From the NCBI RefSeq assembly GCF_029222705.1, contig NZ_JARGZF010000001.1:864437-928436 (forward strand): a DNA stretch of 64,000 nucleotides, in the 5' to 3' direction. The first letter of the stretch is position 1. The number at the start of each line of letters is the position of its first letter. This document shows, one piece after another, positions 7,701 to 17,211 of this stretch. A program made the position numbers and the translations under genes. This DNA comes from Knoellia sp. p5-6-4. Its GTDB lineage: Bacteria; Actinomycetota; Actinomycetes; Actinomycetales; Dermatophilaceae. The notes beneath the pieces were generated by a model, which was given only the letters and a program-made list of their open reading frames with translations, was not told the origin of the DNA and ran no database searches.

Positions 7701-8320
7701 GACTCCGCTCCCTGCTTCACGAAGCCGCGCTCAGCGGCATAGTCGTTCAGGAGCTCGCGCAGCTGGCGGCGGCCGCGGTGCAGCCGCGACATCACCGTCC
7801 CGATGGGGGTGTCCATGATCTCCGCGATCTCCTTGTAGGCGAACCCTTCGACATCCGCGAGGTAGACCGCCAGGCGGAAGTCCTCGGGCAGCTCCTGCAG
7901 CGCGCGCTTGACCTCGGTGTCCGGCAGCCGGTCGAGGGCCTCGGTCTCCGCCGAGCGCAGCCCGCTGGAGGTGTGCGACTCGGCGCGGGCGAGCTGGTAG
8001 TCCTCGACCTCCGCGGCGTCGGACTGCTGGGGCTCACGCTGCTTCTTGCGGTACGTGTTGATGTAGGTGTTGGTGAGGATGCGGTACATCCAGGCCTTGA
8101 AGTTGGTGCCCGGCTTGTACTGGTGGAAGGCGGCGTAGGCCTTCGCGTAGGTCTCCTGGACCAGGTCCTCGGCATCGGCGGGGTTGCGCGTGGTGCGCAG
8201 CGCGGCGGAGTAGAGCTGGTCCAGCAGGGGCATGGCCTCGCGCTCGAAGCGGGCGTGCCGCTCCTCGGGCGTCTCGCGAGCCACGTCGACGGTTGCGTCA
8301 GATGCAGGGGTCTCGGTCAT
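7697..8320 (-). CDS. sigR: ECF sigma factor SigR (thiol-oxidative stress)
   Basis: 207 residues from ATG at 8320; longer in-frame extensions have no coding character. Sigma region 2 is seen in [20 protein letters not shown] and [19 protein letters not shown]. Region 4 is seen in [39 protein letters not shown]. This is the classic SigR/SigH of actinobacteria, which directs core RNA polymerase to thioredoxin, mycothiol and protease genes under disulfide stress. I did not find a clean GGGAAT-N18-GTT autoregulatory promoter in the 170 bp upstream. It is co-transcribed with rsrA. Confidence 0.93.
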   Translation of the reverse strand: MTETPASDATVDVARETPEERHARFEREAMPLLDQLYSAALRTTRNPADAEDLVQETYAKAYAAFHQYKPGTNFKAWMYRILTNTYINTYRKKQREPQQSDAAEVEDYQLARAESHTSSGLRSAETEALDRLPDTEVKRALQELPEDFRLAVYLADVEGFAYKEIAEIMDTPIGTVMSRLHRGRRQLRELLNDYAAERGFVKQGAES

Positions 8321-8494
8321 CGCGCTCCAGCCTAGACCGGCTGCGGTGCGGGGGCTCACTTCGGACGGTACGTCGAGCACGAGCACAGGTGGGACTCCCT
8401 TCGGCAGAACATCTGTGGTGGTCAACGGCACCCCCGCTCGGCTCATTCCCAGCCGGTCCGCACGGCCCTCGGGGCCGCCGGTAGATTTGCCGCC

Positions 8495-9043
8495 ATGTCG
8501 ACCCCCAGCACCACCGATGCCGCCTTCGTCGACCTGCTCACCGAGCAGGTGCGGCACGAGTTCACCGCGAGCCAGCAGTACCTCGCGATGGCGGTCTGGT
8601 TCGACGACCACGACCTCCCCCGCCTGGCGGCGCACTTCTACTCGCAGTCGGTCGAGGAGCGCAACCACGCGATGATGATGGTGCAGTACCAGCTCGACCG
8701 CGGCTGGCCCGTCGCCATCCCCGGCGTCGACGAGGTGCGCAACGCCTTCGAGAAGCCGGTCGAGCCCATCGCCCTCGCGCTGGAGCAGGAGAAGAGCGTC
8801 ACCGGCCAGTGCGAGCGCCTCTTCCGCGCGGCCCGCTCCGAGGGCGACGTGCTCTCCGAGCAGTTCATGCTGTGGTTCCTCAAGGAGCAGGTCGAGGAGG
8901 TCGCCGCGATGAGCACGCTGCTCGCGATCGCCGAGCGTGCCGGCCACGACTGGTTCCAGATCGAGGACCACCTCGCCCGCGAGAAGGTCGGCGACGGCGG
9001 CGAGGATGCGTCAGCGCCTGCCGCGGCCGGCGGCGCCCTCTAG
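8495..9043 (+). CDS. Ferritin
   Basis: 182 residues with the four-helix ferritin pattern. Ferroxidase ligands are visible in [35 protein letters not shown] and [14 protein letters not shown]. There is no haem-binding Met of the bacterioferritin type. It stores iron as a 24-mer in the cytoplasm. It is divergent from sigR, and its 3' end meets a perfect 19-bp inverted repeat. The last 20 residues are an Ala/Gly-rich tail. Confidence 0.92.
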   Translation: MSTPSTTDAAFVDLLTEQVRHEFTASQQYLAMAVWFDDHDLPRLAAHFYSQSVEERNHAMMMVQYQLDRGWPVAIPGVDEVRNAFEKPVEPIALALEQEKSVTGQCERLFRAARSEGDVLSEQFMLWFLKEQVEEVAAMSTLLAIAERAGHDWFQIEDHLAREKVGDGGEDASAPAAAGGAL

Positions 9044-9050
9044 CCCGCGG

Positions 9051-9093
9051 GCGCTACGACACTGATCGCAGAACGCGATCAGTGTCGTAGCGC
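9051..9093. terminator. Perfect 19-bp inverted repeat, bidirectional terminator
   Basis: GCGCTACGACACTGATCGC (9051-9069) is exactly complementary to 9075-9093, with a five-base loop. It lies between the convergent ferritin and hydrolase genes. The 3' arm covers the last codons and stop of the hydrolase gene (stop at 9079-9081). Confidence 0.75.
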
Positions 9094-9717
9094 GCCCACG
9101 AACCCCCGCACCGCCTCCACGACGTCGGCCGGCGCCTTGCCGAAGCTGTGCGTCCCCTTCGCTGCCGAGACGTATGCCGCGTCCGGCACCACCTCGCGGA
9201 CCTCGTCGGGGGTGCCGAACGGGTCGCGCTCGCCCTGCACCACATGCACCGGCAGGCCTGCGCGGATCGGGGTGAGCAGCTCCTCGGCCCGCGACGACTC
9301 CGGCTTGCCCGGCGGGTGCAGGGGGAACGACAGGCAGAGCACGGCGTCGGCGCCCACCTGCTCGGCGGTGCGGCAGGCCACCCGGGCCCCGGCCGAGCGC
9401 CCGCCCACGACCAGCGGCCTCGGCAGGGCGCCGCGCCCGGCCGTCAGCGCGGCGAGCACCGGCACCCAGGCGGCGTCGAGTGTCGGCGGTGGTTTGGCGA
9501 CCTTCTTGCCTGCCAGGCGCCACGGCTGGTCGACGAGCACGACGGCCCACCCGTCGGCCGTCAGCGCCTCGGTGACCGCGACGAGGTCGCCCGACCAGCC
9601 GTGCCCGCCGGCGCCGTGGCCGAGCACCAGCGTGCCGACGGCCCGGGCCGGCCGGTGGACCGTGGCCCGGGCCGTCCCCGGTGGGGTGTCGACCTCGACC
9701 ACCCGGGTCGGCTTCAC
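9079..9717 (-). CDS. Alpha/beta hydrolase (dienelactone-hydrolase-like)
   Basis: 212 residues from a GTG at 9717 overlapping the upstream stop (GTGA). The oxyanion region LVLGHGAGG, the nucleophile elbow GGRSAGA (Ser), the acid in GERDPFG and the His in GTHSFGK make a full catalytic triad. It belongs to the short cytoplasmic KANL3/Tex30-like hydrolase group. The substrate is unknown. It is translationally coupled to the SRAP gene; the functional link is unclear. Confidence 0.82.
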   Translation of the reverse strand: MKPTRVVEVDTPPGTARATVHRPARAVGTLVLGHGAGGHGWSGDLVAVTEALTADGWAVVLVDQPWRLAGKKVAKPPPTLDAAWVPVLAALTAGRGALPRPLVVGGRSAGARVACRTAEQVGADAVLCLSFPLHPPGKPESSRAEELLTPIRAGLPVHVVQGERDPFGTPDEVREVVPDAAYVSAAKGTHSFGKAPADVVEAVRGFVGALRH

Positions 9718-10619
9718 GCCGGGTTCCTGCCTTGCTCCGTCTCCTGCGGTGAGACCGTCTCGTCGGACCCGCCGATGATCTCCCCGGTCATCGGGTCGAC
9801 CACGCCCTCGAGCTCGGACTCGGGCACCGGGTCGAGCAGGTGTGCGCCGTTGTTGCCGGTCGCGTTGACCGCGGTCGAGATCGGGTAGGCCTCGAAGCGG
9901 CCCGGCCGGTGGAACGACAGCAGCCGCTTGACCTCGTCGAGGTCCTGCATCGTCGGGTCGAGCCAGGTGGCCCAGTCCTCCGGCTCGAGGATGAGCGGCT
10001 GCCGGTCGTGGATGCGGTCTAGCCCGGGCTCGGCGTCGGTCGTGATGATCGTGAAGGTGGTCAGCCAGGCGTCGGGGTCGCCGTTGTCCTTCACCGACTT
10101 GTCGCGCCAGAACTCGTAGAGCCCCGCCATCGCCACGGGGTGCCCGTCGGCCCGGTGGGTGAAGAACGGCTGCTTGCGCGGCTTGCCCTTGGCGTCCGTG
10201 ACCGTCGGCGACTTCTGCCACTCGTACCAGCCGGCCGCCGGCACCAGGCACCGGCGCGTGGCGGCCGCCTTGGCGAACGAGCCCTTCTCCAGCACCGACT
10301 CGGCCCGCGCGTTGATCATGCGCATGCCGACCTTGGTGTCCTTCGCCCAGCTCGGCACCAGGCCCCACGTGAGCAGCCGCAGCTGGCGCACGGGAGGTGC
10401 GCCCTCGGCATACCGCTCCTTGGCCTCGTCCTTGGGCACGCGGCTGAGCACGACGGGCGCCTGCTTGGTGGGCGCCATGTTGTAGTCGGGCGTGCCGGGC
10501 GGCGGCGACTGCGGGCGCGCCATCACGCTGCGGGCCGGCTCGGCGGTGCGGTCCTGCTCGGCCTCGAACTCCTCGACGAGCTCACCCGGGTTGGCCGTGG
10601 CCGCGTAGCGTCCGCACAT
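9714..10619 (-). CDS. SRAP domain protein (YedK/HMCES family)
   Basis: 301 residues beginning MCGRYA, so Cys2 becomes the N-terminal nucleophile after Met removal. Other family marks are YNMAPT, LTWGLVPSWAKD, MINARAES, RRCLVPAAGWYEW and HDRQPLIL (the conserved His). Family members crosslink abasic sites in single-stranded DNA through a thiazolidine and shield them from breakage. Length is somewhat above the usual 220-260 because of loops and a C-terminal tail. It is first in a two-gene unit with the hydrolase. Confidence 0.92.
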   Translation of the reverse strand: MCGRYAATANPGELVEEFEAEQDRTAEPARSVMARPQSPPPGTPDYNMAPTKQAPVVLSRVPKDEAKERYAEGAPPVRQLRLLTWGLVPSWAKDTKVGMRMINARAESVLEKGSFAKAAATRRCLVPAAGWYEWQKSPTVTDAKGKPRKQPFFTHRADGHPVAMAGLYEFWRDKSVKDNGDPDAWLTTFTIITTDAEPGLDRIHDRQPLILEPEDWATWLDPTMQDLDEVKRLLSFHRPGRFEAYPISTAVNATGNNGAHLLDPVPESELEGVVDPMTGEIIGGSDETVSPQETEQGRNPA

Positions 10620-10695
10620 GGTGGACAGGCTACGCAGGGCAGCCGGACCCCCACTACGGTAGGAATGTCGTGACACCAGCCAACAAGGAGTGCTC

Positions 10696-11238
10696 ATGAG
10701 CCTGATCCGCCGCGTGGCCCGACCGATGATCGCCGCGAGCTTCATCGCCAGCGGGCTCGACCAGCTGCGCCACCCCGCCAGGTCGGCCTCCAAGGTGGCG
10801 CCGCTCGCGGACCAGGCCGCTCCCGCCCTGCACCTGCCCAACGACCCCGAGCTGCTCGTGCGCGCCAACGGTGCCGCCCAGATCGGCGGCGGCGCGATGC
10901 TGGCGATGGGCCGCATGCCGCGCACGTCCGCGATGGTGCTCGCGGCGAGCATGGTGCCCTCGACCTACGTGAGCCACCCCTTCTGGGCCGAAAAGGACTC
11001 CACCCAGCGCGCCCACGAGCGCCGCGCCTTCATGAAGAGCCTCGCCGTGCTCGGCGGGCTGCTCCTCGCGACCGTCGACACCGAAGGCCGACCCGGCGTC
11101 GCCTACCGCATGCACATGATCAGCAACCGGGCCGAGCGCGCGGCGAAGACCACGCGCCGCGAGGCCCGGCACGCCTCGAAGGCCGCCAAGCGCGAAGCCA
11201 GGCTGCGCGCCCGCCAGGCACACGATGCCCTCACCTGA
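10696..11238 (+). CDS. DoxX family membrane protein
   Basis: 180 residues from ATG 10696, five bases after AAGGAG. The DoxX pattern is clear: [23 protein letters not shown], then [20 protein letters not shown], with about four short membrane helices. The C-terminal 45 residues are strongly basic ([20 protein letters not shown]) and probably cytosolic. DoxX proteins are linked to redox and thiosulfate or detoxification roles, but no function is certain. The 3' end overlaps the aroA start by 14 bp. Confidence 0.85.
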   Translation: MSLIRRVARPMIAASFIASGLDQLRHPARSASKVAPLADQAAPALHLPNDPELLVRANGAAQIGGGAMLAMGRMPRTSAMVLAASMVPSTYVSHPFWAEKDSTQRAHERRAFMKSLAVLGGLLLATVDTEGRPGVAYRMHMISNRAERAAKTTRREARHASKAAKREARLRARQAHDALT

Positions 11239-12553
11239 CTGGCCCGCGCCGGTGGCTGGTGAGCGGATCGAGGCGCTCGTCACCCTTCCCGGCAGCAAGT
11301 CCCTGACCAACCGCTTCCTCGTCCTCGCCGCCCTCGCGGGCGGCACCTCCCGGCTGCGGCGGCCGCTGCGCTCGCGCGACACCCTGCTCATGGCCGAGGC
11401 GCTGCGCTCCCTCGGTGCAGGCATCGACGACGGCACCACCGACTCCACCGGAAGCGCCGACTGGATCGTCACCCCGGCCAGCCTGCGCGGCGGCGGACGC
11501 GTCGACTGCGGCCTGGCCGGCACGGTGATGCGCTTCCTGCCCCCGGTGGCGGCGCTCTGCGACGGACCGGTCGAGTTCGACGGCGACGAGCAGGCCCGGG
11601 TGCGCCCGATGGGCCCGGTGCTCGACGCGCTGCGCGGCCTGGGCGCCCGCATCGACGACGGCGGCCGCGGCAGGCTGCCCTTCACCGTGCACGGCACGGG
11701 CCGTATGCCGGGCGGCGAGGTCACGCTCGACGCCTCCGCCTCCTCGCAGTTCGTCTCCGCGCTGCTCCTCGCCGGGCCCCGCTACGACGGCGGCGTCACG
11801 GTGCGACACGTGGGCCCGCCGGTGCCGTCCGAGCCCCACATCGAGATGACGGTGGAGACGCTGCGCGACGCCGGCGCCATCGTCGACGACTCGGAGCCCG
11901 ACCTGTGGCGAGTCGAGCCCTCGGAGATCAACGCCCTCGACGTGCAGGTCGAGCCCGACCTGTCGAACGCCGCGCCGTTCCTCGCCGCCGCCCTCGTCAC
12001 GGGGGGCCGGGTCAGCGTGCCCGGCTGGCCGCAGCACACGACGCAGGCGGGCGACGCGATCCGCGACATCCTCGACGCCATGGGCGCCGACGTGACGCTG
12101 ACCCGTGAGGGCCTGACCGTCACCGGCACCGGCGAGGTCTCCGGCGTCGACGTCGACCTGCACGACGCGAGCGAGCTGACCCCCGTGGTGGCGGCGGTCG
12201 CGGCGCTGGCCGACTCCCCCACCGTCATCCGCGGCGTCGCCCACATCCGCGGGCACGAGACCGACCGGCTGGCGGCGCTGTCGCGCGAGCTCGGAGCGCT
12301 GGGCTCGGAGGTCAACGAGACCGACGACGGCCTGCTCCTGCGGCCCCGTCCCCTGACCGGCGGGCGCTTCCGCACCTACGCCGACCACCGGATGGTCATG
12401 GCCGCAGCGGTGCTGGGCCTGCGGGTGCCAGGGGTCGTCGTCGAGGACGTCGGCACCGTCGCCAAGACGCTGCCGACCTTCGTCGACCTCTGGGAGGGGA
12501 TGCTCGGCGGCCCCGGCCGCGCCTCGGCCGCCCCGGACGCAGCCTCCGCATGA
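11225..12553 (+). CDS. aroA: 3-phosphoshikimate 1-carboxyvinyltransferase (EPSP synthase)
   Basis: 442 residues. Family motifs seen are [17 protein letters not shown] near the N-terminus, [32 protein letters not shown] and the C-terminal [15 protein letters not shown]. It catalyses transfer of enolpyruvate from PEP to shikimate-3-phosphate in aromatic amino acid synthesis. The start overlaps doxX, and rsgA follows 30 bp downstream, an arrangement common in actinobacteria. Three ATGAGC copies lie between the aroA stop and the rsgA start; only the last is in frame with rsgA. Confidence 0.97.
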   Translation: MPSPDWPAPVAGERIEALVTLPGSKSLTNRFLVLAALAGGTSRLRRPLRSRDTLLMAEALRSLGAGIDDGTTDSTGSADWIVTPASLRGGGRVDCGLAGTVMRFLPPVAALCDGPVEFDGDEQARVRPMGPVLDALRGLGARIDDGGRGRLPFTVHGTGRMPGGEVTLDASASSQFVSALLLAGPRYDGGVTVRHVGPPVPSEPHIEMTVETLRDAGAIVDDSEPDLWRVEPSEINALDVQVEPDLSNAAPFLAAALVTGGRVSVPGWPQHTTQAGDAIRDILDAMGADVTLTREGLTVTGTGEVSGVDVDLHDASELTPVVAAVAALADSPTVIRGVAHIRGHETDRLAALSRELGALGSEVNETDDGLLLRPRPLTGGRFRTYADHRMVMAAAVLGLRVPGVVVEDVGTVAKTLPTFVDLWEGMLGGPGRASAAPDAASA

Positions 12554-12583
12554 GCCCGGTCCCGGTCGCATGAGCAGGGCCGC

Positions 12584-13639
12584 ATGAGCCCCCGCCGCGC
12601 CTCGGACTACGACGAGAGCGACGTCCGGATCCGCCCCAGCCGGCGCGGCTCCCGCCCCCGGTCGAAGGACCGTCCCACCCACGAGGACGCCATCCCCGGC
12701 TTCGTGACCGCCGTCGACCGTGGCCGCTACACCGTGCTCGTCGGCGAGGGGGTGGGCGGCCGCAAGATGCCGGAGCGGGTGGTCACCGCGATGAAGGCCC
12801 GCGAGCTCGGCCGCAAGGGCATCGTCGTCGGCGACGAGGTCGAGCTCGTGGGAGACACCTCCGGCGGCCCGGACTCGTTGGCGCGCATCGTGAAGCTGTC
12901 GCCGCGGCGGTCGGTGCTGCGGCGCACCGCGGACGACACCGACCCGGTCGAGCGCGTCATCGTCGCCAACCCCGACCAGCTGGTCATCGTCTCTGCGCTG
13001 GCCAACCCGGAGCCGAGGCCCCGACTCATCGACCGCTGTCTCGTGGCCGCCTACGCCGCCGACCTCGACCCGCTGCTGGTGCTGACCAAGGCCGACCTGC
13101 AGGACCCGTCGGACTTCCTGGCCAACTACGCCCCACTCAACGTGCCCTACATCGTCACATCCACCGCCGGCGACGGCTTCGACGGCCTGGAGGCGTTGCA
13201 GGACAAGCTGATCGGGCGGGTCAGCGTCTTCGTCGGCCACTCAGGCGTCGGCAAGTCCACCCTCGTCAACGGCCTCGTCCCCGACGCCCAGCGCGCCATC
13301 GGCAACGTCAACATCGTGACCGGGCGCGGGCGGCACACCTCGAGCTCGGCGGTGGCGCTGCGACTGCCCGGTGACCAGGGCTGGGTCATCGACACCCCGG
13401 GCGTGCGCTCCTTCGGGCTCGCCCACGTCGACCTGCACCGGATCATCGAGCACTTCCCGGACCTCGAGCCCGGCACCGAGAAGTGCCCCCGTTCGTGCTC
13501 GCACGACGAGGAGGAGTGCGCGCTCGACGAGTGGGTCGCCTCCGGGCACGCGGGTCCGGCCGGCGCCTCCCGCCTGGAGTCGCTGCGCCGGCTGCTGCGG
13601 GCCCGTTCCGGCGAGGGCGACTCCGGGCCGGGGTATTGA
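12584..13639 (+). CDS. rsgA: Ribosome small-subunit GTPase RsgA
   Basis: 351 residues. An N-terminal OB-fold is followed by a circularly permuted GTPase with G4 LVLTKADL ahead of G1 GHSGVGKSTLVNGL and G3 DTPGVRSFGL. Near the C-terminus is the zinc knuckle CPRSCSHDEEEC. RsgA assists late 30S maturation and is stimulated by the ribosome. The first 30 residues form a basic/acidic extension typical of actinobacterial versions. It is in line with aroA. Confidence 0.96.
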   Translation: MSPRRASDYDESDVRIRPSRRGSRPRSKDRPTHEDAIPGFVTAVDRGRYTVLVGEGVGGRKMPERVVTAMKARELGRKGIVVGDEVELVGDTSGGPDSLARIVKLSPRRSVLRRTADDTDPVERVIVANPDQLVIVSALANPEPRPRLIDRCLVAAYAADLDPLLVLTKADLQDPSDFLANYAPLNVPYIVTSTAGDGFDGLEALQDKLIGRVSVFVGHSGVGKSTLVNGLVPDAQRAIGNVNIVTGRGRHTSSSAVALRLPGDQGWVIDTPGVRSFGLAHVDLHRIIEHFPDLEPGTEKCPRSCSHDEEECALDEWVASGHAGPAGASRLESLRRLLRARSGEGDSGPGY

Positions 13640-13722
13640 CGCGGGGCATGGCGCTCGGCAATACCCCGAACCGGCCGAGGGAGAGCGGCTAGCCTGAGGT
13701 CAGCGGCTGGGGAGGTCACGCG

Positions 13723-14922
13723 ATGGAGCGCGAGTACGTCGTCATCGGGGGCGGGATCGTCGGGCTCTCGACCGCACTCCACCTGCTGCAGCGCCGGCCC
13801 GGGGCCGGCGTGGTCGTCCTCGAGAAGGAGCCGGCGCTCGCCACCCACCAGACCGGGCACAACTCCGGGGTGATCCACGCCGGCATCTACTACGCGCCCG
13901 GCTCGCTGAAGGCCCGTCTCTGCCGGGCCGGCGAGAAGGCGACCAAGGAGTTCTGCCGGGCACACGGCATACCCGAACTGACCATCGGCAAGCTCGTCGT
14001 CGCCACCTCCGACGTCGAGGTGGCGCGGCTGCACGACCTGCGCGTGCGGGCCGGCGAGAACGGCATCGACGTCGAGCCCGTCAGCGGGTCGCGGCTGCGC
14101 GAGCTGGAGCCCTACGTCAGGGGCCTCGAGGCGCTGCTCGTCCACAGCACCGGCATCGTCGACTACCGCGAGGTCAGCCGGGCGATGGCCGAGGAGATCC
14201 GGCTCGCCGGCGGCGAGGTGCGCACCGGCATCGAGGTCAGCGGCATCCGCGAGGACGACGAGGGCGTGCAGGTGCTCACCGAGCACGGGGTGCTCACCGC
14301 CCGGCACCTCATCGCCTGCGCCGGGCTCCAGGCCGACCGCGTCGCGCGGATGGGCGGCCTCGACACCGACTTCCGCATCGTGCCGTTCCGCGGCGAGTAC
14401 TACGAGCTGCCGCCGTCGCGGGCCGGGCTGGTCCAGCACCTGATCTACCCGGTGCCCGACCCCGACCTGCCCTTCCTCGGCGTGCACCTCAGTCCCACGA
14501 TCGACGGCCGCATCACGGTCGGGCCGAACGCCGTGCTCGGCCTGGCCCGCGAGGGCTACCGCAAGAGCCAGGTCTCGCTGCGCGACGTCGCCGACTACGC
14601 GCGCTTCCCCGGCATGTGGAAGGTGGCGCGCGCCAACCTCCGCACCGGAGCCGTCGAGGTGCGCGACTCGCTCTCCCGCCGCGGCTACCTCGCCGAGTGC
14701 CGGCGCTACTGCCCCGACCTCACCCTCGACGACCTCCGGCCGCACGAGGCCGGCATCCGCGCCCAGGCGGTGATGCACGACGGCACCCTGGTGCACGACT
14801 TCCTGCTGCGCGAGAGCCGCCGGCAGCTGCACGTGGCCAACGCACCCTCCCCCGCGGCGACGTCGGCCCTTCCCATCGGCGAGATGATCGCCGAGCGCGT
14901 GGTGGGGGCACGAGCGTGGTGA
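13723..14922 (+). CDS. lhgO: L-2-hydroxyglutarate oxidase
   Basis: 399 residues with a Rossmann FAD site at the N-terminus (VVIGGGIVGLSTALHLLQR) and the diagnostic segment HQTGHNSGVIHAGIYYAPGS. It oxidises L-2-hydroxyglutarate to 2-oxoglutarate and passes electrons to the membrane quinone pool (LhgO/YgaF family). GGGGAGGT lies ahead of the ATG. Its stop overlaps the start of the following lipoprotein gene by a few bases. Confidence 0.92.
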   Translation: MEREYVVIGGGIVGLSTALHLLQRRPGAGVVVLEKEPALATHQTGHNSGVIHAGIYYAPGSLKARLCRAGEKATKEFCRAHGIPELTIGKLVVATSDVEVARLHDLRVRAGENGIDVEPVSGSRLRELEPYVRGLEALLVHSTGIVDYREVSRAMAEEIRLAGGEVRTGIEVSGIREDDEGVQVLTEHGVLTARHLIACAGLQADRVARMGGLDTDFRIVPFRGEYYELPPSRAGLVQHLIYPVPDPDLPFLGVHLSPTIDGRITVGPNAVLGLAREGYRKSQVSLRDVADYARFPGMWKVARANLRTGAVEVRDSLSRRGYLAECRRYCPDLTLDDLRPHEAGIRAQAVMHDGTLVHDFLLRESRRQLHVANAPSPAATSALPIGEMIAERVVGARAW

Positions 14923-15950
14923 CGGCGACACCCGCGGCTGCCGTCGCGGGACTGCTGCTCCTGCTCGCGACGGGGTGCACGGGGACCACGGCACCCGCGG
15001 GAGGCCGCCCCGGTGACGCCACGAGCACCCCGGCGACGGGTGCCCCGACCGGCACCGGGGGCGGCGGCACCGGCACGGCGGGCGGCGGCACCGGCACCGT
15101 GGGCGGAGGCGCCGGCGCTGACGGCGGCAAACCCGCCCGGTCCGCCACCGTCATCTCCGTCGGCGACATCGCCCAGTGCGGCAACCGGGGTGACGACGTC
15201 ACCGCCGACATCACGGCCAAGCTGCTGAGTAGCTCGAAGGACGCCGCCGTGCTCACCCTGGGCGACCATGCCTACCCCGACGGCTCCACCGAGGACTTCA
15301 GGACCTGCTACGACCCCAGCTGGGGTCGGCTCACCCCCCGGGTGCGGCCTGCCCCAGGCAACCACGACTACGACACCCGCGACGCCGCCGGCTACTTCGC
15401 CTACTTCGGCAAGGCCGCCGGCGAACGCGGCAAGGGCTGGTACTCCTTCAACCTGGGCAGCTGGCACCTCGTGGCGCTGAACTCCAACTGCGACGAGGTC
15501 GGCGGCTGCGACGCCGGCTCCGCGCAGGGTCGCTGGCTGCGCGACGACCTGGCCCGCAACCGCAGCCGGTGCACCCTCGCCTACTGGCACCACCCGCGAT
15601 TCAGCTCGGGCTGGCACGGGTCGAGCCGCCGCACCGCCGACTTCTGGGACGCCCTCGCCAAAGCGGGCGCCGACGTCGTGCTCAGCGGCCACGACCACGA
15701 CTACGAGCGGTTCGCGCCCCAGCGGCCGGACGGTGGAGCGGCCCGCGACGGCATACGGCAGTTCGTGGTCGGCACCGGCGGCGCCGAGAGCCGCGCCTTC
15801 GCCGACCGCGCCCCCAACAGCGAGCGGCGCATCACCGGCGTCCACGCAGTGCTGCGGCTGCAGCTCACCGACGGTGGCTACGAGTGGGCGCTCGTCGGCG
15901 CCGACGGCGCCAGCAGGCCACTCGACGCCGGCAGGGGCACCTGCTCCTGA
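14916..15950 (+). CDS. Lipoprotein metallophosphoesterase (active-site complete)
   Basis: 344 residues from GTG 14916 (a second GTG at 14919 is equally possible). The signal peptide ends in the lipobox LATGC (Cys21), then a 50-residue Gly/Thr-rich linker. The calcineurin-like domain is complete: GDIAQC (D84), LGDHAYP (D117), PGNHDY (N149-D151), YWHHPRF (H225/H226) and SGHDHDYER (H259-H261). It is predicted to be a surface-anchored purple-acid-phosphatase-like enzyme. It is coupled to lhgO by overlap. A paralogue with broken motifs is encoded at 58825-59814. The 3' end overlaps the next gene, on the other strand, by 73 bp. Confidence 0.88.
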   Translation: MVTATPAAAVAGLLLLLATGCTGTTAPAGGRPGDATSTPATGAPTGTGGGGTGTAGGGTGTVGGGAGADGGKPARSATVISVGDIAQCGNRGDDVTADITAKLLSSSKDAAVLTLGDHAYPDGSTEDFRTCYDPSWGRLTPRVRPAPGNHDYDTRDAAGYFAYFGKAAGERGKGWYSFNLGSWHLVALNSNCDEVGGCDAGSAQGRWLRDDLARNRSRCTLAYWHHPRFSSGWHGSSRRTADFWDALAKAGADVVLSGHDHDYERFAPQRPDGGAARDGIRQFVVGTGGAESRAFADRAPNSERRITGVHAVLRLQLTDGGYEWALVGADGASRPLDAGRGTCS

Positions 15951-16501
15951 GCCCCGGCCGCCCGCGGCGCCCAGCGGCGCCACAGCACCGACGAGCCCGC
16001 AGCCAGCGCCACCGACAGGATCGTGAAGCCGACCACGCCGCGCACCTGCAGGTGGGTCGGCATGGCCAGCATGGTCTCCTCGTCCAGCCTCGTCACCCAC
16101 CAGAGCACCACGGCCGGCACGACGATGGCCAGGGCGCCCAGCACACGAAGCGCAAGGTGGCGACGGCTGAACGCCAGTCCCCCGATGGCGAACGCCGGCA
16201 CGAAGGGCACGCCCGGCCCGGCGAGCAGCATCAGCCCCGGGAGGACGGCCAGCAGCCACCAGCGCCTGGCGCCGACAGCCTGAGCGGCCGCCACCATGCC
16301 GAGCCCCGTGCCGAGCAGTCCCGCGAGGCCGACGATGAACGCGGTGCCCGCCCAGCTGAAGCTCGGGTCGGTGCTCACCAGGCGCATGAACACCCGGGCA
16401 CCGATGCCCCACAGCACCCCGAGGCCGGCACCGGCGAGCGCGCCCCTCAACACCGGGTGGCGGCTTCCGCCGGGGGCGAGTGATTCCTGCAAACGGCTCA
16501 T
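15878..16501 (-). CDS. Multi-pass membrane protein of unknown function
   Basis: 207 residues from ATG 16501 with an AAGGA site. About five hydrophobic helices are seen (for example GALAGAGLGVLWGIGARVF, AFIVGLAGLLGTGLGMVAAA, LLAVLPGLMLLAGPGVPFV and VLGALAIVVPAVVLWWV). I recognise no family signature. It is divergent from the ECF sigma gene across a 140-bp AT-richer region, so the two may share control. The last 24 codons overlap the end of the metallophosphoesterase gene antisense. Confidence 0.65.
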   Translation of the reverse strand: MSRLQESLAPGGSRHPVLRGALAGAGLGVLWGIGARVFMRLVSTDPSFSWAGTAFIVGLAGLLGTGLGMVAAAQAVGARRWWLLAVLPGLMLLAGPGVPFVPAFAIGGLAFSRRHLALRVLGALAIVVPAVVLWWVTRLDEETMLAMPTHLQVRGVVGFTILSVALAAGSSVLWRRWAPRAAGAQEQVPLPASSGLLAPSAPTSAHS

Positions 16502-16641
16502 GGTCGAGTCCTTGCTCGTAAGAAGATGTCTGACACTGCAACCGACGGGGCACCGGAGGCGGCGGGCGACAGCCGAAACCTCTTTTTGTTTCTGGGTTTC
16601 CGGTGTCACCCACCTCGCCGCCTGCGTCGTCTGTCGAGGTG

Positions 16642-17211
16642 ATGGAGGCTGTGGGCGTGCTCGCTCGGGGGGCACAGCAGGACGGGTCCGCGCAGGGCGT
16701 GGACCCGCTCGTCGTCACGCTCTTCACCACGGAGGCTGCTCGTCTGGTGTCCCTCGCCCGCTTCTTCGTCGACGACCGCACCGCCGCCGAGGACCTCGTC
16801 CAGGAGGCCTTCATCCGGCTCGCCCGCAGCTCGCACCGCATCCAGGACGAGACGCGCGCCGCGGCATACCTGCGCTCGATCGTCATCAACCTCGCCCGCG
16901 ACCACAACCGCCGCGGGCTGGTCTCCCTGCGCCACCGGCCGCCCGCCGTCGCGGACGAGCCCTCGGCCGAGGAGCAGGCCACCGGGCGCGAGTCGCGCCG
17001 CGAGGTCGTGGCGGCGCTGCGGGGCCTGCCGAAGCGGCAGCGCGACTGCGTGGCTCTGCGCTACTACCTCGAGCTGCCCGTCCCCGAGATCGCCGAGACG
17101 CTCGGGCTGTCGGTCAACTCGGTCAAGACCCACCTGCAGCGGGGCCTGCGCAGCATGGCCGTCGCCCTCCAGGAGAAACACGTGCCGCCGCAGATGGGAG
17201 AGACGCGATGA
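16642..17211 (+). CDS. ECF sigma factor
   Basis: About 189 residues from ATG 16642. A GTG at 16657 has the better ribosome spacing (GGAGG at 16644), and a GTG at 16603 is also in frame. Region 2 is seen in AEDLVQEAFIRLARS and YLRSIVINLARDHNRRG. Region 4 is seen in LPKRQRDCVALRYYLELPVPEIAETLGLSVNSVKTHLQRG, split by a short linker. It is a SigE-like group factor reading RNA polymerase to an unknown regulon. Its stop overlaps the start of a membrane protein (ATGA), the usual place for a cognate anti-sigma factor. Confidence 0.88.
   Translation: MEAVGVLARGAQQDGSAQGVDPLVVTLFTTEAARLVSLARFFVDDRTAAEDLVQEAFIRLARSSHRIQDETRAAAYLRSIVINLARDHNRRGLVSLRHRPPAVADEPSAEEQATGRESRREVVAALRGLPKRQRDCVALRYYLELPVPEIAETLGLSVNSVKTHLQRGLRSMAVALQEKHVPPQMGETR

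Noticed and set aside
8321-8494. SigR autoregulated promoter (GGGAAT-N18-GTT)
   Set aside because: Only partial matches such as GGGAGT could be found; spacing and -10 do not fit.
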